Made by a program: the position numbers and the translations under genes. A model generated the notes under the pieces. It was not told the DNA's origin. It ran no database searches and saw only the letters and a program-made list of their open reading frames with translations. Below, in pieces: positions 59,266 through 64,000 of a DNA stretch of 64,000 nucleotides. The stretch is from assembly GCF_014698045.1 (NCBI RefSeq), contig NZ_JACJSE010000018.1:62001-126000 (forward strand), read 5' to 3'. Source of the stretch: Aulosira sp. FACHB-615. Lineage in GTDB: Bacteria > Cyanobacteriota > Cyanobacteriia > Cyanobacteriales > Nostocaceae. The number at the start of each line of letters is the position of its first letter. Position 1 is the first letter of the stretch.

Positions 59266-60132
59266 TTAACTCATCATCGAGGCAGATGACATCACAGATT
59301 CACCATCATTGACTGTTCCATTAGAAGATTGACTACTAAAGGCGTAGCGTTGTTCAGGTATGGGATAACCAGCTTCACCAAATGCTTCACGTATGGCTTT
59401 GTTGGTGTCAAAATAAACTTGCCAGTAGTGGTCATTATTGCAGTAGGGACGTACGGCTAATACTGGCCCGGCTAAATTAAAGGTGATAATTTCTACATCT
59501 GGCACAGGATTATTGACTACGTTGGGAATTTGGCTGATTCTGGCTTTGAGACGAGCGATCGCATCATTATGATCGACATCGTGATGTAGTTGTGCTAATA
59601 AATCAACTCGACGGTAAGGATTAGCTGAGAAGTTTTGGATATTATCAGAAAAAATCTTATTATTAGCGACAATGGTTAACACATTATCGGGTGTGGTGAT
59701 ATTGGTTGTGAACAGTCCAATTTCTGTAACTGTACCTGTGACACCTGCGGCTGTGATAAAGTCTCCAACTTTAAATGGACTAAAGACAATCAAAAACGCC
59801 CCAGCTGCAAAGTTAGCTAACAATCCACCCCAAGCTGCACCAATCGCCACACCAGCAGCCGCTAACAATGCAGCAAACGAAGTGGTTTCAATACCGAAAA
59901 AGCCGAGAATGGCGACAACTAAAATAATTCTTAAAGTTACGCCGATGATATTCAGCAAGTAGTTAACTAGAGTTGGATCAACGTGTTGACTGCGGAAACC
60001 ACGTCTGACTAATTTGAGTGCAAAATCAATCAACTTCTGTGCCACAATCCACAGAGCGATCGCACCCAGGATTTTCAATCCAAATCCTGTTAACAGTGCC
60101 ACTGCTACTTGGCCAATTTGATTAAAATTCAT
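59266..60132 (-). CDS. mscS: Small-conductance mechanosensitive channel (MscS family)
   Basis: A 288-residue MscS-type channel that opens under membrane tension to release solutes after osmotic downshock. Three TM segments are visible: about 7-30, 60-83 and the pore-lining helix TSFAALLAAAGVAIGAAWGGLLANFAAGAFLIVF (outline, about 87-120) with the Ala/Gly packing of TM3. The beta domain FKVGDFITAAGVTGTVTEIGLFTTNITTPDNVLTIVANNKIF follows and is the MscS signature. A C-terminal mixed domain and a Ser-rich tail complete it. Length is close to E. coli MscS (286). It has its own promoter; its downstream gene is the ABC operon. Confidence 0.93.
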   Translation of the reverse strand: MNFNQIGQVAVALLTGFGLKILGAIALWIVAQKLIDFALKLVRRGFRSQHVDPTLVNYLLNIIGVTLRIILVVAILGFFGIETTSFAALLAAAGVAIGAAWGGLLANFAAGAFLIVFSPFKVGDFITAAGVTGTVTEIGLFTTNITTPDNVLTIVANNKIFSDNIQNFSANPYRRVDLLAQLHHDVDHNDAIARLKARISQIPNVVNNPVPDVEIITFNLAGPVLAVRPYCNNDHYWQVYFDTNKAIREAFGEAGYPIPEQRYAFSSQSSNGTVNDGESVMSSASMMS

Positions 60133-60302
60133 AAACTTTTTTATTTCTTGCTAGTTTTATCCAAAACATTACAAGAAACTGAGCAAAAAATTTTCAGGCA
60201 CAGTTTTTTTTTAATCTTTGGGTAGATGCGGAATAGCAGATTTAAGAGTTGATTGAAGCTGAATAATTCAGTAGTAAATGTGACAAAATTAACTGATTAC
60301 TG

Positions 60303-60509
60303 TTATTTTTCCATTTCTTTAATTTCGGCAATAATTTCTTCAATGGAAGGATTGCCTAAAATTTGCTCCCTATCTTTTGTGTAATCTCCACTTCCTAGTT
60401 CAAACTGCTGCATAAATCTTGCCATTCCGGCAGGGCCAAGAGCTTTTGTGAGGGCTTCTATACCGAGTCGTCGGATCTCCGATTGAGAAAGTTTAGTCAC
60501 ATCTATCAT
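60303..60509 (-). CDS. Putative antitoxin paired with a PIN toxin
   Basis: 68 residues from ATG 60509, whose first base overlaps the PIN stop (shared ATGA, 60506-60509). The pattern MIDVTKLSQSEIRRLGIEAL, TKALGPAGMARFMQQFELGSG, DYTKDREQILGNPSIEEIIA is a widespread small cyanobacterial family usually found next to PIN-domain toxins. Hence a type II antitoxin role is likely. Here it lies downstream of the toxin, the reverse of the common vapBC order. The longer frame to 60530 (MGNGGYF) is less likely because its start lies inside the PIN gene. Confidence 0.75.
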   Translation of the reverse strand: MIDVTKLSQSEIRRLGIEALTKALGPAGMARFMQQFELGSGDYTKDREQILGNPSIEEIIAEIKEMEK

Positions 60510-60931
60510 GAAGTAACCTCCATTACCCACTGAAGCGGGTTTTCTACTCTAACTTGTAGCAGGTTTTTGCTTCTAGCTGCCAAACGTAACATTCTGTCAT
60601 CAGTTGTCAAAAAAATATTGGCATTTCCGGCTTCAGCGCAGGCTATATGTAGTGCATCATAGTTTTTAAAACCCAGTTGGGAAAGTTGTAGACCACGAGA
60701 TTCAATTTGCTGGGTGATGGTAATTTTGCTTGTTGCACATTCAGTCCAAAATTTGATCTGCTCTTTTCTGGCGCTATCTGGGGTACGCCTTAATTCAACA
60801 TCAATAACTTGACTAGTCAGCAGTTGCCATTCACCACTTTGGCAATGAGCTAAAATAATTCGCACTGCCTCAGCTTCTAAAAAAATTCTCTCCTGTGTCT
60901 GGTCATCGAAGGGTCGATTGAGACAACACAC
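60506..60931 (-). CDS. PIN-domain (VapC-like) toxin lacking a usual start codon
   Basis: From GTG 60931 the protein starts VCCLNRPFDDQTQERIFLEAEAV and has 141 residues. Family relatives begin earlier with a strand ending in Asp: the codons just upstream of GTG (60932-60955) read L-E-A-L-I-Y-L-D, preserving the expected IYLDVCCLNRPF with the first catalytic Asp. But that extension has no ATG, GTG or TTG before the in-frame TAG at 60968-60970; only CTG 60953-60955 or ATT 60941-60943 could start it. Other acids are intact: Glu in VIDVELRRTP, Asp in NYDALHIACAEAG and TTDDRML. With GTG start the RNase centre loses one acid and may be dead. Confidence 0.7.
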   Translation of the reverse strand: MCCLNRPFDDQTQERIFLEAEAVRIILAHCQSGEWQLLTSQVIDVELRRTPDSARKEQIKFWTECATSKITITQQIESRGLQLSQLGFKNYDALHIACAEAGNANIFLTTDDRMLRLAARSKNLLQVRVENPLQWVMEVTS

Positions 60932-61015
60932 ATCTAAATAAATTAAAGCTTCCAGATGTACATCTTGCTAGGTATGATATTTAATCTGCAAGCATTTACC
61001 TAATAGAAACTAGCT

Positions 61016-62101
61016 ATGACTCAAAACTACCGCATTACCTTACTTCCCGGCGATGGCATTGGCCCTGAAATTATGGCAGTGGCGGTAGATGTGCTGAAAG
61101 TCGTAGGGAAAAAATTTGATATTGAGTTTGCCTTCCAAGAAGCTTTAATTGGTGGTGCAGCCATTGACGCGACAGGCGAACCTCTACCAGCCGCTACCTT
61201 AGATACTTGTCGCAAGAGTGATGCTGTATTACTCGCTGCTATTGGTGGTTATAAGTGGGATACTCTACCATCTCACCAGCGCCCGGAAGCAGGTTTGTTA
61301 GGACTCCGCGCAGGTTTGGGATTATTTGCCAATTTACGCCCCGCCCAAATTCTGCCGCAGTTAATTGACGCTTCCACTTTGAAACGGGAAGTTGTCGAAG
61401 GCGTAGATATTATGGTGGTGCGGGAACTCACTGGGGGAATTTACTTTGGTAAACCTAAAGGCATTTTTGAAACTGAGACTGGTGAGAAACGCGGTTTGAA
61501 TACAATGGTTTACAGCGAGTCAGAAATTGAACGTATCGGGAGAGTTGCCTTTGAAACTGCGAGAAAAAGAAGCGGTAGACTCTGTTCTGTGGATAAAGCC
61601 AACGTATTAGAAGTATCGCAGTTATGGCGCGATCGCATCACCAAACTGTCCGCCGAATATCCCGATGTCGAACTGTCTCACCTTTATGTTGATAATGCCG
61701 CAATGCAATTAGTCCGCGCTCCCAAACAATTCGATACGATTGTTACAGGGAACTTGTTTGGTGATATTCTCTCTGATGCGGCGGCGATGTTAACTGGCAG
61801 TATTGGGATGTTACCATCTGCGAGTTTAGGTGCTTCTGGCCCTGGTGTATATGAACCAGTCCACGGTTCTGCGCCGGATATTGCAGGACTTGATAAAGCT
61901 AATCCTCTGGCGCAGGTTTTGAGTGCCGCCATGATGTTACGCTACGGGTTAAATCAGCCACAAGCAGCAGATAGCATTGAAAAAGCTGTGTTACAAGTTT
62001 TAGAGCAAGGCGATCGCACAGGCGATATCATGTCACCAGGAATGAACCTTTTGGGTTGTCAGGCAATGGGAAATTCCCTCATTCAAGCACTAGAGAAATA
62101 A
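61016..62101 (+). CDS. leuB: 3-isopropylmalate dehydrogenase
   Basis: Oxidises and decarboxylates 3-isopropylmalate with NAD+, the third step of leucine synthesis. The 361-residue length is standard. The start YRITLLPGDGIGPEIMAVAV is the family's; ELTGGIYFG holds a substrate Tyr, VYSESEIERIGRVAFETARKR and the metal Asp region GNLFGDILSDAAAMLTGSIGMLPSA are present, as is the NAD-binding EPVHGSAPDIAGLDKANPLA. Specificity for isopropylmalate over isocitrate fits the Leu-rich segment GLLGLRAGLGLFANLRPAQ. It is not clustered with leuACD. Confidence 0.96.
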   Translation: MTQNYRITLLPGDGIGPEIMAVAVDVLKVVGKKFDIEFAFQEALIGGAAIDATGEPLPAATLDTCRKSDAVLLAAIGGYKWDTLPSHQRPEAGLLGLRAGLGLFANLRPAQILPQLIDASTLKREVVEGVDIMVVRELTGGIYFGKPKGIFETETGEKRGLNTMVYSESEIERIGRVAFETARKRSGRLCSVDKANVLEVSQLWRDRITKLSAEYPDVELSHLYVDNAAMQLVRAPKQFDTIVTGNLFGDILSDAAAMLTGSIGMLPSASLGASGPGVYEPVHGSAPDIAGLDKANPLAQVLSAAMMLRYGLNQPQAADSIEKAVLQVLEQGDRTGDIMSPGMNLLGCQAMGNSLIQALEK

Positions 62102-62194
62102 TTCTTTTTGCATAAACTCGCCAAATTGGCAATCTTTACAGAAAGTTTCGGGTACACTATAGACAAAATCTAGTAAGTAGATAGCAGTAACATA

Positions 62195-62455
62195 GTGTAC
62201 GCTTTACGACAAGAGACAACTAATTTCACCGCCTCTAGAATCCAGCCACCTCTGATTGATCCCGCAATCATCAGGGCGGCTGGCAAGATTTACTACACTT
62301 ATTGTGAAGTACATCCTGAAATTGCGGGGCAACCTTCTGGGGTGGCAATTAATCGTGTTACCCATCGAGGTAAAGTCATTTTTACTAACCAACCCGTTCT
62401 CTTACCGCAAGAATGTTTTGTGCCTCTAAATCAAATTGAGTCCCACATGTATTAG
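62195..62455 (+). CDS. Hypothetical protein, 86 residues
   Basis: Begins at GTG 62195; no ATG is available. The product MYALRQETTNFTASRIQPPL then IDPAIIRAAGKIYYTYCEVH is soluble, with one Cys and a beta-rich end (GVAINRVTHRGKVIFTNQPVLL). I do not recognise a family. It follows leuB by 93 bases and precedes pilD, separated from it by a heptamer tract. Length and composition are consistent with a gene but support is moderate. Confidence 0.5.
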   Translation: MYALRQETTNFTASRIQPPLIDPAIIRAAGKIYYTYCEVHPEIAGQPSGVAINRVTHRGKVIFTNQPVLLPQECFVPLNQIESHMY

Positions 62456-62461
62456 TTATGA

Positions 62462-62543
62462 GTCATTGGTCATTGGTCATTGGTCATTTGACAAAGAACA
62501 AATGACAAACGACAAATGACACAGAACAATTGACAAATGACTA
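62462..62543. repeat. Heptamer STRR immediately before pilD
   Basis: About eleven and a half units in register: GTCATTG x3, GTCATTT, then GACAAAG, AACAAAT, GACAAAC, GACAAAT, GACACAG, AACAATT, GACAAAT. The two halves are complementary. The tract stops 1 base before ATG 62545. Confidence 0.8.
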
Positions 62544-62544
62544 T

Positions 62545-63366
62545 ATGGACTTTTTAATAGCCGTTCCGGCGATTATTGTTGTTTTCGCCTTGGGTGCATC
62601 TATAGGTAGCTTCATTAACGTTGTAGTTTATCGAATCCCTGCGGGGTTATCGATTCTTTGGCCGCCTTCCCGTTGCCCCCATTGCTTAAACCAGCTAAAA
62701 GCTTATGACAATGTACCCGTGCTGGGATGGTTGTGGTTACGCGGAAAATGCCGTTATTGCAAAAATAAAATAGCTGTTCGTTATCCCGTAGTAGAAGCAA
62801 TAACGGGAATAGTTTTTGTTGTGATTTTTTTAGTATTTCAAGTTTCCATCGCTACGTTAGGATATTGGGCTTTTTGTAGTTGGCTGTTAGCATTAGCCTT
62901 AATTGATTTAGATACCATGACTCTCCCCAATGCCCTAACACAATCAGGTTTAGTGTTAGGCTTGGGATTTCAAATAATTAGCGGTTTTACCCAAGAAGCC
63001 AGCAGTGTGAGTATAGTTAGACACCTGATGATGGGGATAGTTGGTGCTGTTATTGGTTTATGGCTATTTGATGGCATCGCCTTTGGTGGTTCAATAGTTC
63101 TCGGTAAAACGGCGATGGGTGCGGGAGATGCCAAACTTGCAGCCATGATGGGAGCTTGGCTGGGTTGGCGATATTTGCTGTTAGCTAGTTTAATTGCCTG
63201 TACTGTGGGAGTATTAATAGGTGGATTAGTATTGGTGCGATCGCCTAAAAAAACCGGAGTAAAAATCCCCTTCGGCCCTTTTTTAGCACTAGGCGCAATC
63301 ATCACTGTCTTTACTGGCCCAGTCATCTTATCGGCTTATTTGCAACTATTCAATTTATCTCAATAA
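62545..63366 (+). CDS. pilD: Type IV prepilin peptidase (leader peptidase/N-methyltransferase)
   Basis: Cuts the leader of type IV pilins and methylates the new N-terminus; needed for pili, motility and natural competence. 273 residues from ATG 62545 (MDFLIAV; the TTG 62530 five codons upstream is weaker). Seen: GASIGSFINVVVYRIP, a zinc-like pair of CPHC and CRYC, and the two catalytic Asp regions ALIDLDTMTLPN and GAGDAKLAAMMGAWLG. About seven TM segments. The ribosome-binding region is entirely heptamer repeat. A strong terminator palindrome follows. Confidence 0.92.
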   Translation: MDFLIAVPAIIVVFALGASIGSFINVVVYRIPAGLSILWPPSRCPHCLNQLKAYDNVPVLGWLWLRGKCRYCKNKIAVRYPVVEAITGIVFVVIFLVFQVSIATLGYWAFCSWLLALALIDLDTMTLPNALTQSGLVLGLGFQIISGFTQEASSVSIVRHLMMGIVGAVIGLWLFDGIAFGGSIVLGKTAMGAGDAKLAAMMGAWLGWRYLLLASLIACTVGVLIGGLVLVRSPKKTGVKIPFGPFLALGAIITVFTGPVILSAYLQLFNLSQ

Positions 63367-63377
63367 CATTATCCATC

Positions 63378-63408
63378 TTGTGGGGTGGGCAAGATGCCCA
63401 CCCCACAA
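63378..63408 (+). terminator. Strong palindrome after pilD
   Basis: TTGTGGGGTGGGCA (63378-63391) and its perfect 14-base inverse (63395-63408) with loop AGA, 12 bases past the stop. No T-run, but the stem alone is very stable; same core as 24286-24305. Confidence 0.55.
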
Positions 63409-63517
63409 ACTACTACTCTGACACCCTCAAACCCTTTCACCCACTCTCCATAAAAAATCTTTGTGCGTAAGTCCTGAATTCTAGATTTAACGAAATTAGA
63501 TTTGCGTCGCTGAATAT

Positions 63518-63646
63518 ATGCAGCAATCAGCATCCATCACAAAGGTTCTGTTAGTTGATGCTCAATCATATCCAATCTCGACGATCACTCTTTTGTTTCA
63601 TCAAAGATGTCATGTGGCGATCGCAACCTCAGCACAAATTAGCTAA
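63518..63646 (+). pseudogene. Possible fragment of a response-regulator receiver domain
   Basis: ATG 63518 to TAA 63644-63646 encodes 42 residues beginning MQQSASITKVLLVDAQSYPI and continuing STITLLFHQRCHVAIATSAQIS. The start resembles the first strand and acidic turn of a REC domain (KVLLVDD), but the second acid is Ala and there is no continuation with the phospho-acceptor. It may be a decayed gene, or a small independent ORF. Confidence 0.35.
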
Positions 63647-63762
63647 GTAACATTTTCGAGTTTCGCCAAACCAGGTTTGCACTAGCCAATCTGTATCTTA
63701 TTCCCCACTCCCTAAAGATTGTGTCATAATAAGCCGACGCATATTTTAGTCAGTTATCCACC

Positions 63763-64000
63763 GTGCAAGATACCGACGCTATTAATGACCTTGCTGCTGC
63801 CCTACAACAGCCCACTGATCTTAGTTTTGAACTACCCGACCCAGAAGATGAGCAAATTCCTGAGTCTGATTTTTTACAGCAGTTAGATATAGCTTGGCAA
63901 GTATGCGATCGCTTTGACCTGCAAACAGAAATTTGGCGGGGACGAATTTTAAGGGCTGTACGCGACAGAGAAAAAAAAGGTGGCGATGGGCGGGGTACTG
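63763..64000 (+). CDS. N-terminal part of a hypothetical protein, cut by window end
   Basis: From GTG 63763 the frame stays open to the window end (79 codons). The product is acidic at first (LPDPEDEQIPESDFLQQLD) and then basic (AVRDREKKGGDGRGT). It includes WQVCDRFDLQTEIWRGRILR. It resembles a conserved cyanobacterial family of unknown function. The rest lies outside the window. Confidence 0.6.
   Translation, partial: MQDTDAINDLAAALQQPTDLSFELPDPEDEQIPESDFLQQLDIAWQVCDRFDLQTEIWRGRILRAVRDREKKGGDGRGT

Larger units (their letters stand above)
63367..63762. other. Intergenic region with palindrome, MITE copy and REC fragment
   Basis: Contains the pilD terminator palindrome, an element copy ending TGCGTAAGTCCTGA (63464-63477), and a 42-codon frame described separately. 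A CCCACTCCCTA stretch near 63705 recalls other gaps. Confidence 0.45.

Overview
The window is ordinary chromosomal DNA of a filamentous, probably heterocyst-forming cyanobacterium (Nostocales: Nostoc, Anabaena or Calothrix relatives). Evidence is the density of GCGATCGC (HIP1) octamers, heptameric short tandem repeats (STRRs) in most intergenic gaps, and cyanobacterial genes such as ycf54, crtE, a MidA-type methyltransferase and an RRM RNA-binding protein. There are no rRNA genes, no CRISPR array, no prophage and no transposase. The single RNA gene I can name with confidence is tRNA-Arg(CCG).

Layout. 0-8.5 kb: secreted and membrane proteins of unknown role, a baeRF7-type protein, a PEP-synthase-like enzyme and an MgtC homologue. 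8.6-13.2 kb (minus strand): a small hypothetical gene, recF and a P-type Ca2+-ATPase. 13.6-18.2 kb: a beta-propeller/transglutaminase fusion, an unknown 459-residue protein and a PD-(D/E)XK nuclease. 18.3-24.2 kb is the most accessory-looking stretch: phosphohexomutase, LapA-like protein, two tandem BrnA-type antitoxin genes without a toxin, a two-gene module with a glycine-zipper membrane protein, an orphan antitoxin-like gene, dienelactone hydrolase and Uma2. 24.3-32.5 kb (mostly minus): PhoD, AI-2E permease, a trypsin-TPR protease coupled to a rhodanese, an Uma2 pseudogene, hemB and a DUF4870 protein. 32.8-39.7 kb: prfC, a TPR protein with a catalytically dead M48 domain, an RRM protein, tenA and an HxlR regulator. 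40.1-49.9 kb: tRNA-Arg, an EnvC/M23 hydrolase, midA, a hydroxyacid dehydrogenase, cysE, cynS, coaE, pdxJ, a SnoaL-like protein and ycf54. 50-58.9 kb (mostly minus): PAP2-like protein, crtE, folD, a lipoprotein/Nudix pair on plus, and an ABC exporter operon with two paralogous permeases. 59.3-64 kb: MscS channel, a PIN toxin/antitoxin pair, leuB, pilD and the 5' part of a further gene.

Functional links. hemB and ycf54 both serve tetrapyrrole/chlorophyll synthesis; crtE feeds carotenoids and phytol; cysE, leuB, folD, pdxJ, coaE and tenA are housekeeping metabolism. Clear translational or operonic coupling is limited to protease-TPR/rhodanese (13 bp gap), the glycine-zipper pair (2 bp gap), the BrnA pair (11 bp overlap), lipoprotein/Nudix, the PIN/antitoxin pair (4 bp overlap) and the three ABC genes.

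The least explained parts are the glycine-zipper two-gene module (20.8-22.2 kb), the pseudo-M48 protein, a PIN toxin whose conserved N-terminus lacks a usual start codon, and a rich set of small dispersed elements: 65-bp MITE-like pairs, elements ending in TGCGTAAGTC, nonamer hairpins and STRRs that run into start codons. All gene names rest on recognising sequence patterns by eye; no database search was run.
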